A stretch of 64,000 bases of DNA from Pseudomonas fildesensis (GTDB taxonomy: Bacteria; Pseudomonadota; Gammaproteobacteria; Pseudomonadales; Pseudomonadaceae): assembly GCF_001050345.1 (NCBI RefSeq), contig NZ_LFMW01000001.1:124001-188000 (forward strand). Direction: 5' to 3'. Both the position numbers and the translations under genes were made by a program. Below the pieces are notes generated by a model. The model was not told the origin of the DNA, made no database searches, and was given only the letters and a program-made list of their open reading frames with translations. Below are positions 1-8,679 of the stretch, in pieces; position 1 is the stretch's first letter; every line of letters begins with the position of its first letter.

Positions 1-48
1 GGGTCTACTCAGGAGGTGGGGTTGGCGATTGTTCAGCGGCTGGTTGGT

Positions 49-160
49 TGAGTACATACCCGTTATCCAGGTAACGGCTACTTAGGGTTCCGCGCTTACA
101 GCGGGGTATTTTTGGAGGGGCCGGAATGCCGGCCCAGCCAAAAGTGTCAGTGAATGCATT
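49..160. repeat. Dispersed Pseudomonas intergenic repeat (hairpin pair)
   Basis: Two small hairpins lie close together: CCGTTA-tccagg-TAACGG near 59-77 and CCGC-gcttaca-GCGG near 92-107, followed by a T-rich tract. I recognise the block (a TAACGG-to-GGGTTCCGC stretch followed by AGCGGGG) as a sequence that recurs between genes in many Pseudomonas genomes, but this is from memory. The open frame across it shows no protein features, so I do not call a gene. A single REP half-element follows at 180-203. Confidence 0.4.
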
Positions 161-179
161 TATAACTGACCTGCCGCAA

Positions 180-203
180 TCGGGAGCAAGCCCCCTGCCA
201 CAG
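180..203. repeat. Single REP element
   Basis: The sequence CGGGAGCAAGCCCCCTGCCA matches the head of the GTGGGAGGGGGCTTGCTCCC-type REP seen as full inverted pairs at 46012-46106. Only one copy is present here, downstream of the hydroxyacid reductase gene that ends at 230. Confidence 0.6.
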
Positions 204-229
204 TTTGATCTCGATACAGCAGAACTCAA

Positions 230-1156
230 TCAATACCCCCGCAAACGATCCACCTCACCCACCATTTTTTCCCCGCGCTGATGCCGCCGAATATTCTCCA
301 ACAACACCCTAAATGCACTCTCCGGCTGCGTCATCGCGGCGATATGCGGCGTCAGCACAATCTGCGGATGCTCCCAAAACGGATGGTCCGGCGCGGCCGG
401 CTCCTCCTGCAGCACATCCAGCACCGCCCCACTCAACTGCCCACTCCCCAGCGCCTCCAGTAAGTCCTCTTCAACCAGGTGCCCGCCACGCCCCATATTG
501 ATTAACGCCGCCCCCCGTGGCAGTTGCGCAAACAACCCCCGATCCAGAATGCCCACGGTCTGCTCGGTCAACGGCAGCACGCACAGCAAAATATCGCACT
601 GCCTAAGGAAGGCCGGCAGTTGCTGCTCACCCGCATAACAATCCACCCCCGGCAACTGATGCGCACTGCGCGCCCAACCCGACAGCGCAAACCCCAGCGG
701 TGCCAAGGTCGCCAGAATCTGCTGCGCCTGAGTTCCCAACCCCATTACACCGACGCGCCGATTCACCGCCGGCTGCAGCAGGTGCGCCTGCCAGCAACGC
801 GCCACTTGCTGTTGGCGATAGCGCAGCATGTCCCGGTGCAGGCTGAGCACCGCCCAACTGGCGTACTCGCACATGCCACGAGTGATGCCCGGATCGAGCA
901 GGCGCACCACAGGCAAGTCTGGCGGCAGGTTATCCAGGTCCAGTTGATCGACCCCCGCCGACAACGCAAACAGCACTTTGAGGTTGGGCAGCCGTTGCGC
1001 CACGTTGTCCGGCGCCTGCCAGGCGGCCAGGTACTCGACCTCTTCGGGGTTGCCGATGTCCGGCCAGGCGCGCCAGGCGATGTCCGGTGCATGTTCGGCG
1101 AACAGTGCCTGCCAGTGTTGGCCGCGCACCGGGTCAGCTTTGTAGAGCAAGGCCAT
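230..1156 (-). CDS. ghrA: Glyoxylate/hydroxypyruvate reductase A-type D-2-hydroxyacid dehydrogenase
   Basis: This 308-residue protein has the D-isomer-specific 2-hydroxyacid dehydrogenase fold and should reduce glyoxylate or hydroxypyruvate with NAD(P)H in the cytoplasm. The Rossmann motif GLGTQA lies near residue 139. The family catalytic trio can be placed as the Arg in NMGRGG, the Glu in VLQEEPA and the His in LTPHIAA close to the C-terminus. Length fits GhrA, which is shorter than the GhrB/SerA branch. The ATG at 1156 has an AGGAAA ribosome-binding site. It is divergent from the aminotransferase gene. Substrate range cannot be read from sequence; GhrA is the best family match. Confidence 0.8.
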   Translation of the reverse strand: MALLYKADPVRGQHWQALFAEHAPDIAWRAWPDIGNPEEVEYLAAWQAPDNVAQRLPNLKVLFALSAGVDQLDLDNLPPDLPVVRLLDPGITRGMCEYASWAVLSLHRDMLRYRQQQVARCWQAHLLQPAVNRRVGVMGLGTQAQQILATLAPLGFALSGWARSAHQLPGVDCYAGEQQLPAFLRQCDILLCVLPLTEQTVGILDRGLFAQLPRGAALINMGRGGHLVEEDLLEALGSGQLSGAVLDVLQEEPAAPDHPFWEHPQIVLTPHIAAMTQPESAFRVLLENIRRHQRGEKMVGEVDRLRGY

Positions 1157-1350
1157 GGGCGTTTCCTGCTTGATTGAAGATAACGCCCATCATCCCTTAA
1201 GCCCGGCGCAGGATCTGTTGAAAGGCGGGGGAAAAACAGTGGATCCGAATTTCTCACGGGGCAAGTTCGGCGTAGTTCGTTTCCCGCAGGCCGTAATCTG
1301 AACAGCATCGCAACCACCTTCCGGTTGCCGGACTCACGATGGGAAATGCC

Positions 1351-2643
1351 ATGAACAGCAAAGTCGACGAAACCCCTCATTTGCTCCGTCAGCGCGATCA
1401 ATTCGTGCCCCGTGGCCTGGTTACCGCGCACCCGCTGGTGATCGACCGCGCGCAGGGCGCCGAATTGTGGGACGTGGATGGCAAGCGTTACCTGGACTTC
1501 GTCGGCGGTATCGGCGTGTTGAACATTGGCCACAACCACCCCAAAGTGGTCGCTGCCGTGCAGGCTCAGTTGCTGAAGGTCTCCCACGCCTGCTTCCAGG
1601 TGGTGGCCTATCAGCCTTACCTCGACCTGGCCCAGCGCCTGTGTGAATTGGTCGGCGGGCAGGAGGCTTATAAGGCCGCGTTCTTCACCTCCGGCGCCGA
1701 GGCGGTGGAAAATGCGGTGAAGATCGCGCGCGCCCACACCAATCGCTCGGCGGTCATCGCCTTTCGTGGCGGGTTCCATGGCCGTACCTTGCTCGGTACT
1801 ACGCTCACGGGCATGAGCCAACCCTACAAGCAGAACTTCGGTCCGTTTGCGCCGGAGGTGTTCCACACGCCGTACCCGAACGCCTATCGCGGTGTGACCA
1901 GCGACGTTGCGCTCAAGGCTCTGGATGAGTTGCTGGCGACCCAGGTGGCCCCGGAACGCGTGGCTGCGATCATCATTGAACCGGTGCAAGGCGATGGTGG
2001 TTTCCTCACGGCGCCGCCTGAGTTTCTCCAGGCATTACGTGCGTTGGCCGACAAGCATGGCATCGTGTTGATCCTCGACGAAATCCAGACCGGCTTCGGT
2101 CGCACCGGCACCTGGTTCGGTTTCCAGCATGCAGGCATCCAGCCCGACCTGGTCACTGTGGCCAAGAGCCTGGCCGGTGGTTTGCCGCTCTCCGGTGTGG
2201 TCGGCAAGGCACACATCATGGATGCGCCGCTGCCCGGCGGCCTGGGTGGCACCTACGGTGGTAACGCCCTGGCCTGCGCGGCGGCGCTGGCGGTGATCAC
2301 AGCGTTCGAGCAAGAGCAGTTACTGGCGCGCAGCCAAGTGCTGGGCGAGCGCCTGCGCCAGGGCCTGCTTGGTTTGCAGGCGCGCTACCCGCGTATCGGC
2401 GACGTGCGCGGCACCGGCTTTATGCTGGCGATCGAATTGATCAAGGATGACCCGGCACACACGCCAGATGCCGACCTCAACCAACGGGTGATCGATGAAG
2501 CCCGTGCCGGTGGTTTGCTGGTGATCAAATGCGGGGTGCACCGTAATGTGCTGCGCTTCCTCGCGCCGTTGGTGGCCACCGAAGCCCAGGTTGACGAAGC
2601 TCTGAAAATGCTTGATGGCGCCTTGGCACGGGTCTTGAACTGA
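1351..2643 (+). CDS. Class III (GABA-type) aminotransferase
   Basis: This is a PLP-dependent class III omega-aminotransferase of 430 residues from the chosen ATG. The glycine-rich cofactor loop (TSGAEAVENAVKIARA), the DEIQTGFGRTG segment and the Schiff-base lysine in VAKSLAGG are all present. GabT and PuuE are the nearest well-known relatives. Fluorescent pseudomonads also use a close paralogue as a 2-aminoadipate transaminase in lysine breakdown, which is my preferred alternative from memory. I chose 1351 over an in-frame ATG at 1339 because the conserved N-terminus begins there; both have weak ribosome-binding sites. A HAD gene and an Lrp regulator follow on the same strand, which fits amino-acid-responsive control. 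Confidence 0.8.
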   Translation: MNSKVDETPHLLRQRDQFVPRGLVTAHPLVIDRAQGAELWDVDGKRYLDFVGGIGVLNIGHNHPKVVAAVQAQLLKVSHACFQVVAYQPYLDLAQRLCELVGGQEAYKAAFFTSGAEAVENAVKIARAHTNRSAVIAFRGGFHGRTLLGTTLTGMSQPYKQNFGPFAPEVFHTPYPNAYRGVTSDVALKALDELLATQVAPERVAAIIIEPVQGDGGFLTAPPEFLQALRALADKHGIVLILDEIQTGFGRTGTWFGFQHAGIQPDLVTVAKSLAGGLPLSGVVGKAHIMDAPLPGGLGGTYGGNALACAAALAVITAFEQEQLLARSQVLGERLRQGLLGLQARYPRIGDVRGTGFMLAIELIKDDPAHTPDADLNQRVIDEARAGGLLVIKCGVHRNVLRFLAPLVATEAQVDEALKMLDGALARVLN

Positions 2644-2691
2644 GCCTGTGCCTGTTATGGGCCAACTGCATCATTGGAGGCTTGACCCCAC

Positions 2692-3336
2692 ATGGGACTG
2701 ACAGATTATCGAGCGTTGCTGATCGATTGCGATGAAGTGCTGGTGGATCGGGACTCGGGGGTGTGGACGGCGTTGCAGCCGCTGCTCGAGAGCCGTGGCG
2801 GGCAGCCATCGAAGGAGCAGGTGTTGGCCGACTACAAAGCGGTGGTCGCAAAGCTCTACCCGCGCTTCGCTGAGCTAGGTTTCAGTGGCGTGCTGTGTTT
2901 TGCCCATCGCCAACTCGCCGAGAGCTGGGGGCTGCACGCCAGTTGGGAGGAGGGCATGAGCTTTGCCCGTTCAGCGGGCAATTGGTCGCTGTTCGAGGAT
3001 GCGCCGGGGGCGATGCTGTACTTGCGTAAATTCTACCGGTTGCTAGTGCGCGGCGACCGGGACGCGGAGGATCGAGGGGTGCTGTGCGAGCGGTTGGGGG
3101 TTGCACCGGAAGATTTCATTTCCCTGGCCGAAGACTCGCAATGGCTCACGGAGCAAGGGGCTGATGTGCAGCCGGTGTTGCATGTGACGCAACCGTCGGT
3201 CGGCGCCCATGGTACGCTGGATCGCTGTTTGATCGGCCGCCAGCGGGCCCGGAAGCCTTCGACATGCGGGGCGGATTACTGCATCAGCAGCATGGCGGAT
3301 CTGGTGGCGCAGCATCAGCTGTCTTTACGGCGCTGA
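2692..3336 (+). CDS. HAD-superfamily hydrolase-like protein
   Basis: This 214-residue protein begins with a HAD motif I-like DCD at residues 12-14 (LLIDCDEVLVD). The overall layout resembles type II haloacid dehalogenases or small phosphatases. The motif II Thr/Ser is not obvious (LLVRGDRD), and motif IV is represented only by AEDS, so activity is uncertain. A GGAGG sits 13 bases before the ATG, a long spacing. It lies 48 bp after the aminotransferase gene and may be cotranscribed with it. No substrate can be assigned. Confidence 0.6.
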   Translation: MGLTDYRALLIDCDEVLVDRDSGVWTALQPLLESRGGQPSKEQVLADYKAVVAKLYPRFAELGFSGVLCFAHRQLAESWGLHASWEEGMSFARSAGNWSLFEDAPGAMLYLRKFYRLLVRGDRDAEDRGVLCERLGVAPEDFISLAEDSQWLTEQGADVQPVLHVTQPSVGAHGTLDRCLIGRQRARKPSTCGADYCISSMADLVAQHQLSLRR

Positions 3337-3381
3337 TTTTGCTAGAAGATTGTCTTACAAACGGCAGTCAAGAGGTACGTA

Positions 3382-3870
3382 ATGGAAGGGCAAGTCAAGC
3401 TGGACCGGATCGACATCAGTATTCTGGTTGAACTGCAAAAGGACGGCCGGATGACCAATGTCAGCCTCGCCGACGCGGTAGGCCTGTCGGCCAGCCCTTG
3501 CCTGCAACGGGTCAAGCGGCTGGAGTCGGCCGGGTATATTTCCAGCTACAAGGCGCACTTGAACCTGGCCAAGATCACCGATTCGGTGACGGTGTTTACC
3601 GAGATCACCCTCAGCGACCACAAGCGCGAAGACTTCGCCAAGTTTGAATCCAATATTCGACTGGTGGACGAGGTGCTTGAATGCCATCTGATCAGTGGCG
3701 GTTATGACTACCTGGTGCGTTTCATGACCCGCAGCATTCAGCATTACCAGGAAGTGGTCGAAAGTCTGTTGGACAAGAACATCGGCATTTCCAAGTACTT
3801 CAGCTATATCGTGATCAAGTCGCCTGTGCTTAAGGACGGCGTCCCCCTGCGCAAACTCCTGCGCCACTGA
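3382..3870 (+). CDS. Lrp/AsnC-family transcriptional regulator
   Basis: The 162-residue product has an N-terminal AsnC-type helix-turn-helix (about residues 8-55; DISILVELQKDGRMT and SASPCLQRVKRLE) followed by an Lrp ligand-sensing RAM domain. Proteins of this family bind DNA as dimers or octamers and respond to amino acids. Its position directly after the aminotransferase and HAD genes suggests it controls the aminotransferase, but no operator was identified. The 218 bases after it hold nothing I can name. Confidence 0.85.
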   Translation: MEGQVKLDRIDISILVELQKDGRMTNVSLADAVGLSASPCLQRVKRLESAGYISSYKAHLNLAKITDSVTVFTEITLSDHKREDFAKFESNIRLVDEVLECHLISGGYDYLVRFMTRSIQHYQEVVESLLDKNIGISKYFSYIVIKSPVLKDGVPLRKLLRH

Positions 3871-4088
3871 AACAGGCTCGACCGAACTAAATGTCGGGGG
3901 CTGGCTGGAATCCGTGGCCCGGCGTCATGTGCGATCCCATGGCCCATGATATCTAACGCGGAGCCATGCCCGGTTACCCACGGTTTCACGCCTGCGCCCG
4001 GCCAACATGGTTAACCGGGCGTCTGAGATCAACCTCAGGCGGCGTCGCGGTTGAGTACCCGCTGGGCGCGTGCGTGCAGTAGGTGGTG

Positions 4089-4925
4089 CTACTCCTGCAA
4101 CTGCAGCGCCTGTTGCTTGAGCTGGCGCTTGCGGGCAAACGGCAACTTTTCATCATCCGCGTAGGGGGCGCTGTACCAGTTGCCATAACTCGGGTTGGGC
4201 AGCAGGAACCAGCGCTGGCCCAGCCATCCCACATAGGGCTCGACCGCTTTGCGCTGTGCAGCGAGGGTGTTGTGTTCGGCCTGCACGAAATCCCCCAGCG
4301 AGTCACCGGCCATCAACAGCACGCGAGCGTGGTTGGCGACCCATTGGCGGCGGCAGTTCTTGCCGTAGCCGGCGCTTTCGCAGTGGCCAGTGGGGGTACT
4401 GGCGGCCAGCACTTGTTCGTCGCTTTCTACCGGAAAACCGCGCAAGCGCAGGTTGGCGACAGTGGCCGCGACCTGGCTGTGCTCGCGGTTGGTGAGGTAA
4501 TAGACCTTGACGCCTTTTTGCTGGGCCGCATGCAGGAAGGCCACGGCGCCGGGCAGTGCCTGGGCCTTGGCCTGGTCGACCCAAGTGTTCCAGCGGTCGT
4601 AGGAATACACCTGGTTGTTGATGATGTCGCGGGCGTTGAGGGGCACGTTGTCCAGCAGGGTTTCGTCGATGTCGACGACCACGGCCGGCGGCAGGCCGCT
4701 CAGGTTGCGCGGGGGAAAGGGCAGGGCGTCCCAACTCGGGTCGGCCAGGGCCACGTCGAGCTGGCGAGTGGCATTGGCGAATTGCTGGCGGTAGATCAAC
4801 TCGTGTTCGATGGAGGTCTGGGTCCAGAGCACGGCGTCGAGTTGGTCGTTGGCCGGCGGGGTTTGCTGGCAGCCCACCAGGGCGGTGGACAGCAGGCAAG
4901 CGCCGGTGAGAATCAGGTTACGCAT
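4089..4925 (-). CDS. 5'-nucleotidase/acid phosphatase, lipoprotein e(P4) family
   Basis: This is a 278-residue lipoprotein. The signal peptide ends in the lipobox LVGC with the lipidated Cys at residue 19. The HAD class B/C phosphatase motif DIDET lies at residues 85-89, with the nucleophile at D85 and the acid at D87, and a second HAD segment reads VYYLTNRE. Members dephosphorylate nucleotides such as NMN at the outer membrane or in the periplasm. The gene is followed at its 5' side by the DUF1835 gene on the same strand, 19 bp away, so the two may be cotranscribed. Confidence 0.85.
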   Translation of the reverse strand: MRNLILTGACLLSTALVGCQQTPPANDQLDAVLWTQTSIEHELIYRQQFANATRQLDVALADPSWDALPFPPRNLSGLPPAVVVDIDETLLDNVPLNARDIINNQVYSYDRWNTWVDQAKAQALPGAVAFLHAAQQKGVKVYYLTNREHSQVAATVANLRLRGFPVESDEQVLAASTPTGHCESAGYGKNCRRQWVANHARVLLMAGDSLGDFVQAEHNTLAAQRKAVEPYVGWLGQRWFLLPNPSYGNWYSAPYADDEKLPFARKRQLKQQALQLQE

Positions 4926-4944
4926 GGCAAGGTCTCAAGGGGGG

Positions 4945-6150
4945 TTAAGGTCGCCATACAGGCGACAGGTTTTCATCAAGTGTCCAATGGGGTTGGCCGG
5001 GCCGCAGGCCAACACCACCGACCCAGCGCTCCTGGCTGGCGTGGTCCAGCCAATACGTGTTGCAGTTCAGCACGTCATGCCCCAACGCCGTCAGCGACAG
5101 CACCCGCCGAGGCCATTCCAGATGCGCCTCGGTTTGCGTCAGCAACGGCTGCTCGCCGTCAATCAACGACCGCAGCAGCGCGTGGAACATCATGTCCCCC
5201 AGGAACGGCAGCGGCTCGCGCCGGCTGATCAGCTCGGCGAACACTCTACCGAACGGCACTGGCCCTGCCTCGGCAATGTAGGCCAGGGAAAGGCGTTCGG
5301 TCAGCGACAGGCCATCGTGAATGCCGGGCAACTCCTGCAACTGACGCAGTAAAGCCGGCGCCAGGAAGGGCAGTGCCGGGTGCGTGCCATGGGCCAGTTC
5401 CGCCCATTTGAGCGGTGAGCTGTCGCAATAGGCCGACCACGCCTGTTTGGCCAGTTGCACCGCGTCGTCATCAATCAACCGTCGCTGCGGCCATAACCAG
5501 GCAAGTACATCGGGGGCCAACTGGCCAATGCCGATAAAGCGCTCGACGCCAGGAATGCGATCAACTTCGATCAGCTCCATCTTGCCCGGCGCACGCTCAA
5601 GACCTGCCAGCGCGCGGATCAGGAACAGTTGGTCATAGGCATCCGCCTCGCACCACAGCACGCTGTGATCGGCGTTGGCCAGGTCTTCAAGCCGGTCGTA
5701 TTCATCGCTGAGGCGGCATGCGGCGTCGGCTTCGTTCAGGGCAAAGGCCTGGCTGATGAACGCGCTGCGCAGGGCGCGAAAGTCTTCGGTAGGCAGGTCG
5801 CGAACCGGGCCCATACAGAGCGGGTCGGAAAGCATCTGGAACTGCCCCTTGAACCCTGCCACCTGCAGGCTGTGGGCAATGTCATTGCCGCAGCGCCAGT
5901 GGGTGGTACGGGCTTCATCGCTCGCTTCGAAGCCTGGATGACGGGCGGCGAAGTCGAGGGCGTCGACATGGGCCTTGAGTTTGGGCCAGCTGCTGAAGCC
6001 CAATTGTTTAGCGATCTGCCATTGGGCTTGGGACAAGGTTGCGGTGGGATTTTCGGTTTTCAGGCGCGGCAACAGTTCCTTGGCGCGCTTGCGCTGCTGC
6101 TCAAGGTTGAGTCGGCCATCAGTGGTCGAGGATAGGGGGCGTTGCGACAT
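4945..6150 (-). CDS. DUF1835-domain protein
   Basis: The 401-residue product starts at the ATG at 6150, which has an AGGAGAT ribosome-binding site. The open frame continues upstream but without homology-like sequence. The N-terminal 70 residues look like an ankyrin-like or helical DUF1835-associated segment (QQRKRAKELLPRLK). Residues about 75-180 carry the DUF1835 pattern (HWRCGNDIAHSL, then SDPLCMGPVRD and VLWCEADAYDQLFLIRAL). The function of this domain is unknown. No membrane segment or signal peptide is visible. Confidence 0.7.
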   Translation of the reverse strand: MSQRPLSSTTDGRLNLEQQRKRAKELLPRLKTENPTATLSQAQWQIAKQLGFSSWPKLKAHVDALDFAARHPGFEASDEARTTHWRCGNDIAHSLQVAGFKGQFQMLSDPLCMGPVRDLPTEDFRALRSAFISQAFALNEADAACRLSDEYDRLEDLANADHSVLWCEADAYDQLFLIRALAGLERAPGKMELIEVDRIPGVERFIGIGQLAPDVLAWLWPQRRLIDDDAVQLAKQAWSAYCDSSPLKWAELAHGTHPALPFLAPALLRQLQELPGIHDGLSLTERLSLAYIAEAGPVPFGRVFAELISRREPLPFLGDMMFHALLRSLIDGEQPLLTQTEAHLEWPRRVLSLTALGHDVLNCNTYWLDHASQERWVGGVGLRPGQPHWTLDENLSPVWRP

Positions 6151-6326
6151 ACGATCTCCTTGCACAAACCTTTTCCGCTTCAAGGTTGGGAGTCGTAGAA
6201 ATGAGGTAGAGCTTGAATGTCCTGGGCGCAGCCCTTTCCGCGGAAGGTGGCGTAGAGAGCGCCAGGCGGGAAATATAGGCAGTGTGGTGAGGGATTGCAA
6301 ATCAGCCTTGGCTGTCCAGCCTGCGA

Positions 6327-6777
6327 TCAGTCCAGTGGGTCTTGATGCCTTTGGCCCAGGCCACCGTATAGAAACAGCTGAGCATCGCGAGCCAGGTTGT
6401 CACGCAAGTGCGCTTCGGTCCTGGCACCGACGATCAGCGAAGTAATCCCAGGACGGTCCTTGAGCCATGCCAGGCAGGTGCGTGCCACCGAGACTCCGTG
6501 TTCCTCACCCACGGCGGCGAGTGTTTCGATGATGTCGAGCGCGCGCTCCTGATCGTGCACGTAGGGTTCGGGCCAGCCGCTGCCCTGGCGGGTATTGGCC
6601 GGGTGTCTATGCCCGTGACGGGTCGAGCCGGTTCAAGCTGGCCTCGCAGGCGCGAATCAGGTGGTGGCGCAACGAGCCGGCGTTGTTCGGATTTTTGTCC
6701 ACGGGGCTGCGACCCTTGGTCGCCAGGATGATTTCGGATACCAGCAGGCCCGAATGGCCCAGTTGTCGGTAGTGCAT
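6327..6777 (-). pseudogene. Aldo/keto reductase remnant with internal deletions
   Basis: Reading from the ATG at 6777 (GGAGG site just upstream) gives a normal AKR N-terminus, MHYRQLGHSGLLVSEII. It jumps directly to LATKGRSPVDKNPNNAG, a segment that should come about 60 residues later, and stops after ASLNRLDPSRA. A C-terminal AKR segment (GSGWPEPYVHDQERAL, then SVARTCLAWLKDRPG and LIVGARTEAHLRDNLA) continues in another frame to about 6340. At least two deletions and a frame change are needed, so the gene is dead. A MerR-type operator survives ahead of it. Confidence 0.85.
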
Positions 6778-6788
6778 GTCGCCTCCGG

Positions 6789-6807
6789 CTTAACGTTGAA
6801 CGTAAAG
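6789..6807. promoter_or_regulatory. MerR-family-type operator ahead of the dead reductase
   Basis: The 19-bp sequence CTTAACGTTGAACGTAAAG is an inverted repeat around one central base, with 8 of 9 paired positions matching. It has the CTT-n-ACGT-n-ACGT-n-AAG form typical of MerR-family sites such as those of LiuR/SoxR-like regulators. It ends 12 bp before the start codon of the decayed aldo/keto reductase. No MerR gene is present in the window. Confidence 0.5.
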
Positions 6808-6909
6808 TTCTGGGCCGCAGGGCGGGCGATAGTTTGAATTTTTTATAGGAAAAGTCGGCGCGCCTGCTTCACCATTGCGCCCAACAGGATAAAGAGGAAC
6901 CTAGCGTTC

Positions 6910-7587
6910 ATGAGCGCACTGATCGAAACCCGCGCCCTCACGCGCAAGGACGAGCGTCGTCAGACGCTATTGCTCCAGCCCACGGACTTCACCCTGAACC
7001 GCGCCGACCGCGTGTCGATCACCGGCTCGTCCGGCTCCGGCAAAAGCGTGTTCCTGCGCGCGCTGGCCTTGCTGGATGCGCCCACCTCGGGGCAGATCCT
7101 GTGGAACAACCAGCCGATCGCCAACGCACAGATTCCCCACTATCGCAGCCACATCAGCTACCTGTCCCAGCGCCCGGCGCTGATCGACGGCACGGTGCAG
7201 GACAACCTGCGTTTCCCCTTCAGCCTCAAGACCCTGCGTAAACGGAGTTTCGATCTGGCGGCGGTCACCTCGCTGCTGGGGCACGCCGGCAAGTCGCCCG
7301 ACTTCCTGGCCAAAAACGCCGGTGACCTGTCGGGCGGTGAGTCTCAGGTGGTCTCGCTGATCCGAACCTTGCAACTGAACCCCGAAGTGCTGTTGCTAGA
7401 CGAACCCACTGCTGCCCTCGACCCCACCTCATCCCGTGACGTCGAAGCGCTGATCAACGCCTGGTTTGCCGGCGATAACGCCCGCGCCTATGTCTGGGTG
7501 TCTCACGACCTCGACCAGGCCCGACGCATGAGCGACATCCACTTGCAGATGAGTGCCGGCGTGTTGAGCGGAGCGGCCCAGCCATGA
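6910..7587 (+). CDS. fetA: Iron-efflux ABC transporter ATP-binding protein (FetA/YbbL)
   Basis: This 225-residue ABC ATPase has Walker A GSSGSGKS (residues 39-46), the signature LSGGE, and Walker B LLLDEPTAALD followed by an H-loop WVSHDLDQ. It pairs with the UPF0014-type permease that overlaps its stop codon by 4 bp (ATGA), the arrangement of E. coli fetAB/ybbLM. There the pair exports iron and helps resist oxidative stress. The assignment rests mainly on the partner gene, because the ATPase alone would be generic. Confidence 0.8.
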   Translation: MSALIETRALTRKDERRQTLLLQPTDFTLNRADRVSITGSSGSGKSVFLRALALLDAPTSGQILWNNQPIANAQIPHYRSHISYLSQRPALIDGTVQDNLRFPFSLKTLRKRSFDLAAVTSLLGHAGKSPDFLAKNAGDLSGGESQVVSLIRTLQLNPEVLLLDEPTAALDPTSSRDVEALINAWFAGDNARAYVWVSHDLDQARRMSDIHLQMSAGVLSGAAQP

Positions 7588-8375
7588 ATTATCAAAACCT
7601 TACCGCGCTGGACATGGGCATCGCCGCCTCGCTGATCCTGATCAATGGTGCGCTGTCGCTGCTGTTGCGCCTTGGCCTGGAGCGCCAGTTGCTGTGGGCG
7701 GCCGTGCGCACCGTGGTGCAATTGCTGGCGATTGGTTACCTGCTGGGCTGGGTGTTCGAGTTTGCCTATTGGTACGTTGTGCTGCCGTTGATGTGTGCGA
7801 TGACCCTGATCGCTGGCCTGTCGGCGGCGGGGCGTGGGCGGCGCACCTACCGTGGGCAGCGGCTCGACAGCATCGTATCGGTGTGGGGTAGTTCGTGGCT
7901 GGTCACGGCGGTGGGCTTGTTTGCGGTGATCCGCATCCACCCGTGGTACGAACCGCAATATGCGATCCCGATTTTGGGGATGATCCTCGGCAACACCCTC
8001 ACCGGCGTGTCCCTGGGTATCGAGCGCATGACCCAGGAATTGACCTCGGGGCGCAACACCATCGAGATGATCCTCGCCCTCGGCGGTACACGCTGGGAGG
8101 CTGCGCAGGAAGCGATCCGCCAGGCGGTGCGCGCCGGGATGATCCCGACGCTGAACCAGATGACGGTGGTAGGCATCGTCAGCCTGCCGGGCATGATGAC
8201 TGGCCAGGTGCTGGCGGGGGAGAGCCCGGTGGACGCGGTGCGGTATCAGATCGTGATTATGTTTTTGATTGCGGCGTCGTCGGCGTTGGGCACGGTGGGC
8301 GCGGTGTTGCTGACGTACCGGCGGTTGTTTTCCACGAGTCACCGGTTTTTGCGGGATCGCTTGGAAGAGCGCTAA
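7584..8375 (+). CDS. fetB: Iron-efflux ABC transporter permease (FetB/YbbM, UPF0014)
   Basis: The 263-residue membrane protein has about seven predicted transmembrane segments. It carries the conserved UPF0014 block EMILALGGTRWEAAQEAIRQ followed by GMIPTLNQMTVVGIVSLPGMMTGQ. Together with FetA it should form an inner-membrane exporter linked to iron homeostasis. The start overlaps the fetA stop, implying translational coupling. The gene is followed by a 300-bp repeat block rather than an obvious terminator. Confidence 0.85.
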   Translation: MNYQNLTALDMGIAASLILINGALSLLLRLGLERQLLWAAVRTVVQLLAIGYLLGWVFEFAYWYVVLPLMCAMTLIAGLSAAGRGRRTYRGQRLDSIVSVWGSSWLVTAVGLFAVIRIHPWYEPQYAIPILGMILGNTLTGVSLGIERMTQELTSGRNTIEMILALGGTRWEAAQEAIRQAVRAGMIPTLNQMTVVGIVSLPGMMTGQVLAGESPVDAVRYQIVIMFLIAASSALGTVGAVLLTYRRLFSTSHRFLRDRLEER

Positions 8376-8392
8376 ACGCCCATGTTGCGGGC

Positions 8393-8674
8393 TGGCTTCC
8401 TGTGGCAAGCGGGGTTGTTGTGGCAAACGGGCTTCCTGTGGGGAGCGGGCTTGTTGTGGTGAACTGGCTTGTTGTGGCGAGCGGGCTTGCCCCGCGTTGG
8501 GCTGCGAAGCGGCCCCAAACCAGGCGATGCGATTTATCAGGAACACCGCGGCTGTCTTATTGGGGCCGCTTCGCAGCCCAACGCGGGGCAAGCCCGCTCG
8601 CCACAGGAAGCCCGCTCGCCACAACAAGCCTCGTTGCCACAGAAAGCCCGTTTGCCACTAAAAAACCAGCTCGC
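8393..8674. repeat. REPIN flanked by mirrored 18-bp tandem arrays
   Basis: This fills the gap between fetB and idnD. In the centre (8474-8606) two REP sequences (GTGGCGAGCGGGCTTGCCCC) face each other around a spacer. On the left, about five degenerate 18-bp units of the form GGGCTTcCTGTGGCaAGC run head to tail. On the right, about four units in inverted orientation (GCTCGCCACAgGAAGCCC) mirror them. Each unit equals the outer part of the REP, so the array looks like repeated copying of the REP end on both arms. No gene is seen in it. Confidence 0.85.
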
Positions 8675-8679
8675 CGGGG

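Noticed and set aside
5..229. Possible small minus-strand gene at the left edge
   Set aside because: Its sequence consists of a dispersed intergenic repeat and a REP element; no ribosome-binding site or homology.
763..1989. 408-codon minus-strand frame spanning two genes
   Set aside because: It overlaps the reductase and aminotransferase in the wrong frame and has no recognisable domain.
3871..4088. Possible gene relic between the Lrp and phosphatase genes
   Set aside because: Minus-strand frames give no recognisable family, so nothing could be supported.
8393..8674. CRISPR-like array
   Set aside because: Units are contiguous with no spacers and switch orientation around a REPIN; no cas genes are present.
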